Shown here: positions 10,576-22,800 of the stretch, piece after piece
Layout: each line of letters begins with the position of its first letter
How positions within the stretch are numbered: position 1 is the first letter of the stretch
Assembly: GCA_964057225.1 (NCBI GenBank)
Contig: OZ059896.1
Location: forward strand, 1,984,001 to 2,048,000
Direction: 5' to 3'
DNA length: 64,000 bases
From: Auanema rhodensis
Taxonomy: Eukaryota; Nematoda; Chromadorea; Rhabditida; Rhabditidae
The notes under the pieces: model-generated
The model's input: the letters and a program-made list of their open reading frames with translations, nothing else
Told to the model about the DNA's origin: nothing
Database searches by the model: none
Position numbers and translations under genes: made by a program

Positions 10576-11979
10576 GATCATAACTAATTTTTGTATTAAG
10601 CGTTTCTTAATGTAGTATAGTACATTCGATGCGGATTTTTAAGCTGCGTCGATCTGTGTTATCAGATTTGCGCTAGCTTAAAAATGAACCGAGATATCAA
10701 CTGATATAAGTTCACACATATATCCTCGATTTTCACCCTGAAGAATTAATTTTTTCGTTGAATAACATTGTCTATCGTTTTTGCCTTGAAAAAAGAAATC
10801 TAAAAACATCTACTTTTTGCTAAATTATTTTCAAATTTTTCGAAAAAATTTTTGTCAAAATGTTTTTGGAAGCAATTTTGAGTGTACATGGAAACTCAAC
10901 ATACACTAATGCATCATTTTTCAAACGATCATAACTAATTTTTGTATTGAGTGTTTCTCAATGTAGTATAGTGCATTCGATGTGGATTTTCAAGCTGCGT
11001 CGATCTGTGTTATCAGATTTGCGCTAGCTTAAAAATGCACCGAGATATCAACTGATATAAGTTCACACTTATATCCTCGATTTTCACCCTGAAGAATTAA
11101 TTTTTTTGTTGAATAACAATGTCCATCGTCTTTGTCTTGAAAAAAGGAATCTAAAAACATCTACTTTTTGTGAAATTATTTTGAAATTTTTCGGGAAAAT
11201 TTTTGTCAAAATGTTTTTGGAAGCAATGTTGTGTGTACATGGAAACTCAACATACACTAATGCATCATTTTTCAAACGATCATAACTAATTTTTGTAATA
11301 AGCGTTTCTTAATGTAGTATAGTGCATTCGATGTGGATTTTCAAGCTGCGTCGATCTGTGTTATCAGATTTGCGCTAGCTTAAAAATGCACCGAGATATC
11401 AACTGATATAAGTTCACACTTATATCCTCGATTTTCACCCTGAAGAATTAATTTTTTTGTTGAATAACAATGTCCATCGTCTTTGTCTTGAAAAAAGGAA
11501 TCTAAAAACATCTACTTTTTGTGAAATTATTTTGAAATTTTTCGGGAAAATTTTTGTCAAAATGTTTTTGGAAGCAATGTTGTGTGTACATGGAAACTCA
11601 ACATACACTAATGCATCATTTTTCAAACGATCATAACTAATTTTTGTATTAAGCGTTTCTCAATGTAGTATAGTGCATTCGATGCGGATTTTTAAGCTGC
11701 GTCGATCTGTGTTATCAGATTTGCGCTAGCTTAAAAATGCACCGAGATATCAACTGATATAAGTTCACACTTATATCCTCGATTTTCACCCTGAAGAATT
11801 AATTTTTTTGTTGAATAACAATGTCCATCGTCTTTGTCTTGAAAAAAGGAATCTAAAAACATCTACTTTTTGTGAAATTATTTTGAAATTTTTCGGGAAA
11901 ATTTTTGTCAAAATGTTTTTGGAAGCAATGTTGTGTGTACATGGAAACTCAACATACACTAATGCATCATTTTTCAAAC

Positions 11980-14900
11980 GATCATAACTATTTTTTGTAT
12001 TAAGCGTTTCTTAATGTAGTATAGTACATTCGATGCGGATTTTTAAGCTGCGTCGATCTGTGTTATCAGATTTGCGCTAGCTTAAAAATGCACCGAGATA
12101 TCAACTGATATAAGTTCACACTTATATCCTCGAATTTCACCCTGAAGAATTAATTTTTTCGTTGAATAACATTGTCTATCGTTTTTGCCTTGAAAAAAGG
12201 AATCTAAAAACATCTACTTTTTGCTAAATTATTTTCAAATTTTTCGAAAAAATTTTTGTCAAAATGTTTTTGGAAGCAATGTTGAGTGTACATGGAAACT
12301 CAACATACACTAATGCATCATTTTTCAAACGATCATAACTAATTTTTGTATTAAGCGTTTCTTAATGTAGTATAGTACATTCGATGCGGATTTTTAAGCT
12401 GCGTCGATCTGTGTTATCAGATTTGCGCTAGCTTAAAAATGAACCGAGATATCAACTGATATAAGTTCACACCTATATCCTCGATTTTCAACCTGAAGAA
12501 TTAATTTTTTCGTTGAATAACATTGTCTATCGTTTTTGCCTTGAAAAAAGAAATCTAAAAACATCTACTTTTTGCTAAATTATTTTGAAATTTTTCGAAA
12601 AAATTTTTGTCAAAATGTTTTTGGAAGCAATGTTGAGTGTACATGGAAACTCAACATACACTAATGCATCATTTTTCAAACGATCATAACTAATTTTTGT
12701 ATTAAGCGTTTCTCAATGTAGTATAGTGCATTCGATGCGGATTTTTAAGCTGCGTCGATCTGTACTATCAGATTTGCGCTAGCTTAAAAATGCACCGAGA
12801 TATCAACTGATATAAGTTCACACTTATATCCTCGATTTTCACCCTGAAGAATTAATTTTTTCGTTGAATAACACTGTCCATCGTTTTTGCCTTGAAAAAA
12901 GAAATCTAAAAACATCTACTTTTTGCTAAATTATTTTGAAATTTTTCGAAAAAATTTTTGTCAAAATGTTTTTGGAAGCAATTTTGAGTGTACATGGAAA
13001 CTCAACATACACTAATGCATCATTTTTCAAACGATCATAACTAATTTTTGTATTTAGCTTTTCTCAATGTAGTTCAGTGCATTCGATGCGGATTTTTAAG
13101 CTGCGTCGATCTGTACTATCAGATTTGCGCTAGCTTGAAAATGCACCGAGATATCAACTGATATAAGTTCACACCTATATCCTCGATTTTCACCCTGAAG
13201 AATTAATTTTTTAGTTGAATAACATTGTCTATCGTTTTTGCCTTGAAAAAAGAAATCTAAAAACATCTACTTTTTGCTAAATTATTTTCAAATTTTTCGA
13301 AAAAATTTTTGTCAAAATGTTTTTGGAAGCAATTTTGAGTGTACATGGAAACTCAACATACACTAATGCATCATTTTTCAAACGATCATAACTAATTTTT
13401 GTATTTAGCTTTTCTCAATGTAGTTCTGTGCATTCGATGCGGATTTTTAAGCTGCGTCGATCTGTACTATCAGATTTGCGCTAGCTTGAAAATGCACCGA
13501 GATATCAACTGATATAAGTTCACACTTATATCCTCGATTTTCACCCTGAAGAATTAATTTTTTCGTTGAATAACATTGTCTATCGTTTTTGCCTTGAAAA
13601 AAGAAATCTAAAAACATCTACTTTTTGCTAAATTATTTTCAAATTTTTCGAAAAAATTTTTGTCAAAATGTTTTTGGAAGCAATTTTGAGTGTACATGGA
13701 AACTCAACATACACTAATGCATCATTTTTCAAACGATCATAACTAATTTTTGTATTGAGTGTTTCTCAATGTAGTATAGTGCATTCGATGTGGATTTTCA
13801 AGCTGCGTCGATCTGTGTTATCAGATTTGCGCTAGCTTAAAAATGCACCGAGATATCAACTGATATAAGTTCACACTTATATCCTCGATTTTCACCCTGA
13901 AGAATTAATTTTTTTGTTGAATAACAATGTCCATCGTCTTTGTCTTGAAAAAAGGAATCTAAAAACATCTACTTTTTGTGAAATTATTTTGAAATTTTTC
14001 GGGAAAATTTTTGTCAAAATGTTTTTGGAAGCAATGTTGTGTGTACATGGAAACTCAACATACACTAATGCATCATTTTTCAAACGATCATAACTAATTT
14101 TTGTATTAAGCGTTTCTTAATGTAGTTCAGTGCATTCGATGCGGATTTTTAAGCTGCGTCGATCTGTACTATCAGATTTGCGCTAGCTTGAAAATGCACC
14201 GAGATATCAACTGATATAAGTTCACACCTATATCCTCGATTTTCACCCTGAAGAATTAATTTTTTCGTTGAATAACATTGTCCATCGTTTTTGCCTTGAA
14301 AAAAGAAATCTAAAAACATCTACTTTTTGCTAAATTATTTTGAAATTTTTCGAAAAAATTTTTGTCAAAATGTTTTTGGAAGCAATTTTGAGTGTACATG
14401 GAAACTCAACATACACTAATGCATCATTTTTCAAACGATCATAACTAATTTTTGTATTTAGCTTTTCTCAATGTAGTTCAGTGCATTCGATGCGGATTTT
14501 TAAGCTGCGTCGATCTGTACTATCAGATTTGCGCTAGCTTGAAAATGCACCGAGATATCAACTGATATAAGTTCACACCTATATCCTCGATTTTCACCCT
14601 GAAGAATTAATTTTTTAGTTGAATAACATTGTCTATCGTTTTTGCCTTGAAAAAAGAAATCTAAAAACATCTACTTTTTGCTAAATTATTTTCAAATTTT
14701 TCGAAAAAATTTTTGTCAAAATGTTTTTGGAAGCAATTTTGAGTGTACATGGAAACTCAACATACACTAATGCATCATTTTTCAAACGATCATAACTAAT
14801 TTTTGTATTTAGCTTTTCTCAATGTAGTTCAGTGCATTCGATGCGGATTTTTAAGCTGCGTCGATCTGTACTATCAGATTTGCGCTAGCTTGAAAATGCA

Positions 14901-16650
14901 CCGAGATATCAACTGATATAAGTTCACACTTATATCCTCGATTTTCACCCTGAAGAATTAATTTTTTCGTTGAATAACATTGTCTATCGTTTTTGCCTTG
15001 AAAAAAGAAATCTAAAAACATCTACTTTTTGCTAAATTATTTTCAAATTTTTCGAAAAAATTTTTGTCAAAATGTTTTTGGAAGCAATTTTGAGTGTACA
15101 TGGAAACTCAACATACACTAATGCATCATTTTTCAAACGATCATAACTAATTTTTGTATTGAGTGTTTCTCAATGTAGTATAGTGCATTCGATGTGGATT
15201 TTCAAGCTGCGTCGATCTGTGTTATCAGATTTGCGCTAGCTTAAAAATGCACCGAGATATCAACTGATATAAGTTCACACTTATATCCTCGATTTTCACC
15301 CTGAAGAATTAATTTTTTTGTTGAATAACAATGTCCATCGTCTTTGTCTTGAAAAAAGGAATCTAAAAACATCTACTTTTTGTGAAATTATTTTGAAATT
15401 TTTCGGGAAAATTTTTGTCAAAATGTTTTTGGAAGCAATGTTGTGTGTACATGGAAACTCAACATACACTAATGCATCATTTTTCAAACGATCATAACTA
15501 ATTTTTGTATTAAGCGTTTCTTAATGTAGTTCAGTGCATTCGATGCGGATTTTTAAGCTGCGTCGATCTGTACTATCAGATTTGCGCTAGCTTAAAAATG
15601 CACCGAGATATCAACTGATATAAGTTCACACTTATATCCTCGATTTTCACCCTGAAGAATTAATTTTTTCGTTGAATAACATTGTCCATCGTTTTTGCCT
15701 TGAAAAAAGAAATCTAAAAACATCTACTTTTTGCTAAATTATTTTCAAATTTTTCGAAAAAATTTTTGTCAAAATGTTTTTGGAAGCAATTTTGAGTGTA
15801 CATGGAAACTCAACATACACTAATGCATCATTTTTCAAACGATGATAACTAATTTTTGTATTTAGCTTTTCTCAATGTAGTTCAGTGCATTCGATGCGGA
15901 TTTTTAAGCTGCGTCGATCTGTACTATCAGATTTGCGCTAGCTTGAAAATGCACCGAGATATCAACTGATATAAGTTCACACTTATATCCTCGATTTTCA
16001 CCCTGAAGAATTAATTTTTTCGTTGAATAACATTGTCTATCGTTTTTGCCTTGAAAAAAGAAATCTAAAAACATCTACTTTTTGCTAAATTATTTTCAAA
16101 TTTTTCGAAAAAATTTTTGTCAAAATGTTTTTGGAAGCAATTTTGAGTGTACATGGAAACTCAACATACACTAATGCATCATTTTTCAAACGATCATAAC
16201 TAATTTTTGTATTGAGTGTTTCTCAATGTAGTATAGTGCATTCGATGTGGATTTTCAAGCTGCGTCGATCTGTGTTATCAGATTTGCGCTAGCTTAAAAA
16301 TGCACCGAGATATCAACTGATATAAGTTCACACTTATATCCTCGATTTTCACCCTGAAGAATTAATTTTTTTGTTGAATAACAATGTCCATCGTCTTTGT
16401 CTTGAAAAAAGGAATCTAAAAACATCTACTTTTTGTGAAATTATTTTGAAATTTTTCGGGAAAATTTTTGTCAAAATGTTTTTGGAAGCAATGTTGAGTG
16501 TACATGGAAACTCAACATACACTAATGCATCATTTTTCAAACGATCATAACTAATTTTTGTATTAAGCGTTTCTTAATGTAGTATAGTGCATTCGATGTG
16601 GATTTTCAAGCTGCGTCGATCTGTGTTATCAGATTTGCGCTAGCTTAAAA
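11980..16650. repeat. Segmental block B
   Basis: m31-m36 match m9-m14 at an offset of 7722 bp (22 monomers). m36-m43 and the left part of m44 match m17-m24 and m25 at an offset of 6669 bp (19 monomers). Shared private markers include CATAACTATTTTTTG (11983), CGAATTTCACC (about 12130), AACACTGTCC (about 12870), TAGTTCTGTGC (about 13420) and GATGATAACT (15841). It ends in m44, a hybrid of m25 type (left) and m1 type (right). Confidence 0.87.
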
Positions 16651-16893
16651 ATGCACCGAGATATCAACTGATATAGGTTCACACTTATATCCTCGATTTT
16701 CACCGTGAAGAATTAATTTTTTTGTTGAATAACAATGTCCATCGTCTTTGTCTTGAAAAAAGGAATCTAAAAACATCTACTTTTTGTGAAATTATTTTGA
16801 AATTTTTCGGGAAACTTTTTGTCAAAATGTTTTTGGAAGCAATGTTGAGTGTACATGGAAACTCAACATACACTAATGCATCATTTTTCAAAG
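16543..16893. repeat. m44, hybrid monomer joining blocks B and C
   Basis: The left part has TTAAGCGTTTCTT, CGATGTGGATTTTC and CTTAAAAATGCACC, like m25 (9874). The right part has GATATAGGTTC, CACCGTGAAG and GGGAAACTTTTTG, like m1. The switch lies between about 16641 (A where m1 has G) and 16675 (ATAGG). This is what an unequal crossover between an m25-type and an m1-type monomer would leave. Confidence 0.85.
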
Positions 16894-19800
16894 GATCATA
16901 ACTAATTTTTGTATTGAGCGTTTCTTAATGTAGTATAGTGCATTCGATGCGGATTTTTAAGCTGGGTCGATCTGTGTTATCAGATTTGCGCTACCTTAAA
17001 AATACACCGAGATATCAACTGATATAAGTTCACACTTATATCCTCGATTTTCACCCTGAAGAATTAATTTTTTTGTTGAATAACAATGTCCATCGTCTTT
17101 GTCTTGAAAAAAGGAATCTAAAAACATCTACTTTTTGTGAAATTATTTTGAAATTTTTCGGGAAACTTTTTGTCAAAATGTTTTTGGAAGCAATGTTGAG
17201 TGTACATGGAAACTCAACATACACTAATGCATCATTTTTCAAAGGATCATAACTAATTTTTGTATTTAGCTTTTCTCAATGTAATATAGTGCATTCGATG
17301 CGGATTTTTAAGCTGCGTCGATCTGTGTTATCAGATTTGCGCTAGCTTAAAAATGCACCGAGATATCAACTGATATAAGTTCACACTTATATCCTCGATT
17401 TTCACCCTGAAGAATTAATTTTTTCGTTGAATAACATTGTCCATCGTTTTTGCCTTGAAAAAAGGAATCTAAAAACATCTACTTTTTGCTAAATTATTTT
17501 GAAATTTTTCGAAAACATTTTTGTCAAAATGTTTTTGGAAGCAATTTTGAGTGTACATGGAAACTCAACATACACTAATGCATCATTTTTCAAACGATCA
17601 TAACTAATTTTTGTATTTAGCTTTTCTCAATGTAATATAGTGCATTCGATGCGGATTTTTAAGCTGCGTCGATCTGTGTTATCAGATTTGCGCTAGCTTA
17701 AAAATGCACCGAGATATCAACTGATATAAGTTCACACTTATATCCTCGATTTTCACCCTGAAGAATTAATTTTTTCGTTGAATAACATTGTCCATCGTTT
17801 TTGCCTTGAAAAAAGGAATCTAAAAACATCTACTTTTTGCTAAATTATTTTGAAATTTTTCGAAAACATTTTTGTCAAAATGTTTTTGGAAGCAATTTTG
17901 AGTGTACATGGAAACTCAACATACACTAATGCATCATTTTTCAAACGATCATAACTAATTTTTGTATTTAGCTTTTCTCAATGTAATATAATGCATTCGA
18001 TGCGGATTTTTAAGCTGCGTCGATCTGTGTTATCAGATTTGCGCTAGCTTAAAAATGCACCGAGATATCAACTGATATAAGTTCACACTTATATCCTCGA
18101 TTTTCACCCTGAAGAATTAATTTTTTCGTTGAATAACATTGTCCATCGTTTTTGCCTTGAAAAAAGGAATCTAAAAACATCTACTTTTTGCTAAATTATT
18201 TTGAAATTTTTCGGGAAAATTTTTGTCAAAATGTTTTTGGAAGCAATGTTGTGTGTACATGGAAACTCAACATACACTAATGCATCATTTTTCAAACGAT
18301 CATAACTAATTTTTGTATTAAGCGTTTCTTAATGTAGTATAGTACATTCGATGCGGATTTTTAAGCTGCGTCGATCTGTGTTATCAGATTTGCGCTAGCT
18401 TGAAAATGCACCGAGATATCAACTGATATAAGTTCACACTTATATCCTCGATTTTCACCCTGAAGAATTAATTTTTTCGTTGAATAACATTGTCTATCGT
18501 TTTTGCCTTGAAAAAAGGAATCTAAAAACATCTACTTTTTGCTAAATTATTTTCAAATTTTTCGAAAAAATTTTTGTCAAAATGTTTTTGGAAGCAATGT
18601 TGAGTGTACATGGAAACTCAACATACACTAATGCATCATTTTTCAAACGATCATAACTAATTTTTGTATTAAGCGTTTCTCAATGTAGTATAGTGCATTC
18701 GATGCGGATTTTTAAGCTGCGTAGATCTGTGTTATCAGATTTGCGCTAGCTTGAAAATGCACCGAGATATCAACTGATATAAGTTCACACTTATATCCTC
18801 GATTTTCACCCTGAAGAATTAATTTTTTCGTTAAATAACATTGTCTATCGTTTTTGCCTTGAAAAAAGGAATCTAAAAACATCTACTTTTTGCTAAATTA
18901 TTTTCATATTTTTCGAAAAAATTTTTGTCAAAATGTTTTTGGAAGCAATTTTGAGTGTACATGGAAACTCAACATACACTAATGCATCATTTTTCAAAGG
19001 ATCATAACTAATTTTTGTATTGAGCGTTTCTTAATGTAGTATAGTGCATTCGATGCGGATTTTTAAGCTGGGTCGATCTGTGTTATCAGATTTGCGCTAC
19101 CTTAAAAATACACCGAGATATCAACTGATATAAGTTCACACTTATATCCTCGATTTTCACCCTGAAGAATTAATTTTTTTGTTGAATAACAATGTCCATC
19201 GTCTTTGTCTTGAAAAAAGGAATCTAAAAACATCTACTTTTTGTGAAATTATTTTCAAATTTTTCGAAAAAATTTTTGTCAAAATGTTTTTGGAAGCAAT
19301 TTTGAGTGTACATGGAAACTCAACATACACTAATGCATCATTTTTCAAACGATCATAACTATTTTTTGTATTAAGCGTTTCTTAATGTAGTATAGTACAT
19401 TCGATGCGGATTTTTAAGCTGCGTCGATCTGTGTTATCAGATTTGCGCTAGCTTAAAAATGCACCGAGATATCAACTGATATAAGTTCACACTTATATCC
19501 TCGAATTTCACCCTGAAGAATTAATTTTTTCGTTGAATAACATTGTCTATCGTTTTTGCCTTGAAAAAAGGAATCTAAAAACATCTACTTTTTGCTAAAT
19601 TATTTTCAAATTTTTCGAAAAAATTTTTGTCAAAATGTTTTTGGAAGCAATGTTGAGTGTACATGGAAACTCAACATACACTAATGCATCATTTTTCAAA
19701 CGATCATAACTAATTTTTGTATTAAGCGTTTCTTAATGTAGTATAGTACATTCGATGCGGATTTTTAAGCTGCGTCGATCTGTGTTATCAGATTTGCGCT

Positions 19801-22800
19801 AGCTTAAAAATGAACCGAGATATCAACTGATATAAGTTCACACCTATATCCTCGATTTTCAACCTGAAGAATTAATTTTTTCGTTGAATAACATTGTCTA
19901 TCGTTTTTGCCTTGAAAAAAGAAATCTAAAAACATCTACTTTTTGCTAAATTATTTTGAAATTTTTCGAAAAAATTTTTGTCAAAATGTTTTTGGAAGCA
20001 ATGTTGAGTGTACATGGAAACTCAACATACACTAATGCATCATTTTTCAAACGATCATAACTAATTTTTGTATTAAGCGTTTCTCAATGTAGTATAGTGC
20101 ATTCGATGCGGATTTTTAAGCTGCGTCGATCTGTACTATCAGATTTGCGCTAGCTTAAAAATGCACCGAGATATCAACTGATATAAGTTCACACTTATAT
20201 CCTCGATTTTCACCCTGAAGAATTAATTTTTTCGTTGAATAACACTGTCCATCGTTTTTGCCTTGAAAAAAGAAATCTAAAAACATCTACTTTTTGCTAA
20301 ATTATTTTGAAATTTTTCGAAAAAATTTTTGTCAAAATGTTTTTGGAAGCAATTTTGAGTGTACATGGAAACTCAACATACACTAATGCATCATTTTTCA
20401 AACGATCATAACTAATTTTTGTATTTAGCTTTTCTCAATGTAGTTCAGTGCATTCGATGCGGATTTTTAAGCTGCGTCGATCTGTACTATCAGATTTGCG
20501 CTAGCTTGAAAATGCACCGAGATATCAACTGATATAAGTTCACACCTATATCCTCGATTTTCACCCTGAAGAATTAATTTTTTAGTTGAATAACATTGTC
20601 TATCGTTTTTGCCTTGAAAAAAGAAATCTAAAAACATCTACTTTTTGCTAAATTATTTTCAAATTTTTCGAAAAAATTTTTGTCAAAATGTTTTTGGAAG
20701 CAATTTTGAGTGTACATGGAAACTCAACATACACTAATGCATCATTTTTCAAACGATCATAACTAATTTTTGTATTTAGCTTTTCTCAATGTAGTTCTGT
20801 GCATTCGATGCGGATTTTTAAGCTGCGTCGATCTGTACTATCAGATTTGCGCTAGCTTGAAAATGCACCGAGATATCAACTGATATAAGTTCACACTTAT
20901 ATCCTCGATTTTCACCCTGAAGAATTAATTTTTTCGTTGAATAACATTGTCTATCGTTTTTGCCTTGAAAAAAGAAATCTAAAAACATCTACTTTTTGCT
21001 AAATTATTTTCAAATTTTTCGAAAAAATTTTTGTCAAAATGTTTTTGGAAGCAATTTTGAGTGTACATGGAAACTCAACATACACTAATGCATCATTTTT
21101 CAAACGATCATAACTAATTTTTGTATTGAGTGTTTCTCAATGTAGTATAGTGCATTCGATGTGGATTTTCAAGCTGCGTCGATCTGTGTTATCAGATTTG
21201 CGCTAGCTTAAAAATGCACCGAGATATCAACTGATATAAGTTCACACTTATATCCTCGATTTTCACCCTGAAGAATTAATTTTTTTGTTGAATAACAATG
21301 TCCATCGTCTTTGTCTTGAAAAAAGGAATCTAAAAACATCTACTTTTTGTGAAATTATTTTGAAATTTTTCGGGAAAATTTTTGTCAAAATGTTTTTGGA
21401 AGCAATGTTGTGTGTACATGGAAACTCAACATACACTAATGCATCATTTTTCAAACGATCATAACTAATTTTTGTATTAAGCGTTTCTTAATGTAGTTCA
21501 GTGCATTCGATGCGGATTTTTAAGCTGCGTCGATCTGTACTATCAGATTTGCGCTAGCTTGAAAATGCACCGAGATATCAACTGATATAAGTTCACACCT
21601 ATATCCTCGATTTTCACCCTGAAGAATTAATTTTTTCGTTGAATAACATTGTCCATCGTTTTTGCCTTGAAAAAAGAAATCTAAAAACATCTACTTTTTG
21701 CTAAATTATTTTGAAATTTTTCGAAAAAATTTTTGTCAAAATGTTTTTGGAAGCAATTTTGAGTGTACATGGAAACTCAACATACACTAATGCATCATTT
21801 TTCAAACGATCATAACTAATTTTTGTATTTAGCTTTTCTCAATGTAGTTTAGTGCATTCGATGCGGATTTTTAAGCTGCGTCGATCTGTACTATCAGATT
21901 TGCGCTAGCTTGAAAATGCACCGAGATATCAACTGATATAAGTTCACACCTATATCCTCGATTTTCACCCTGAAGAATTAATTTTTTAGTTGAATAACAT
22001 TGTCTATCGTTTTTGCCTTGAAAAAAGAAATCTAAAAACATCTACTTTTTGCTAAATTATTTTCAAATTTTTCGAAAAAATTTTTGTCAAAATGTTTTTG
22101 GAAGCAATTTTGAGTGTACATGGAAACTCAACATACACTAATGCATCATTTTTCAAACGATCATAACTAATTTTTGTATTTAGCTTTTCTCAATGTAGTT
22201 CAGTGCATTCGATGCGGATTTTTAAGCTGCGTCGATCTGTACTATCAGATTTGCGCTAGCTTGAAAATGCACCGAGATATCAACTGATATAAGTTCACAC
22301 TTATATCCTCGATTTTCACCCTGAAGAATTAATTTTTTCGTTGAATAACATTGTCTATCGTTTTTGCCTTGAAAAAAGAAATCTAAAAACATCTACTTTT
22401 TGCTAAATTATTTTCAAATTTTTCGAAAAAATTTTTGTCAAAATGTTTTTGGAAGCAATTTTGAGTGTACATGGAAACTCAACATACACTAATGCATCAT
22501 TTTTCAAACGATCATAACTAATTTTTGTATTGAGTGTTTCTCAATGTAGTATAGTGCATTCGATGTGGATTTTCAAGCTGCGTCGATCTGTGTTATCAGA
22601 TTTGCGCTAGCTTAAAAATGCACCGAGATATCAACTGATATAAGTTCACACTTATATCCTCGATTTTCACCCTGAAGAATTAATTTTTTTGTTGAATAAC
22701 AATGTCCATCGTCTTTGTCTTGAAAAAAGGAATCTAAAAACATCTACTTTTTGTGAAATTATTTTGAAATTTTTCGGGAAAATTTTTGTCAAAATGTTTT

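Larger units (their letters stand above)
1557..11628. repeat. Segmental block A (parent-like copy, m1 to m29)
   Basis: This is a run of distinguishable monomers whose order is repeated in blocks B and C. Private markers include AGCTGCGTAGATC (about 3624), CGTTAAATAAC (about 3736), CATAACTATTTTTTG (4261), CCTCGAATTTCACC (about 4407), AACACTGTCC (about 5149), TAGTTCTGTGC (about 5699) and GATGATAACT (about 9172). It contains three monomers (one of m14-m16 and m17-m19) that B and C lack. The blocks are amplified as large units, not monomer by monomer. Confidence 0.88.
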
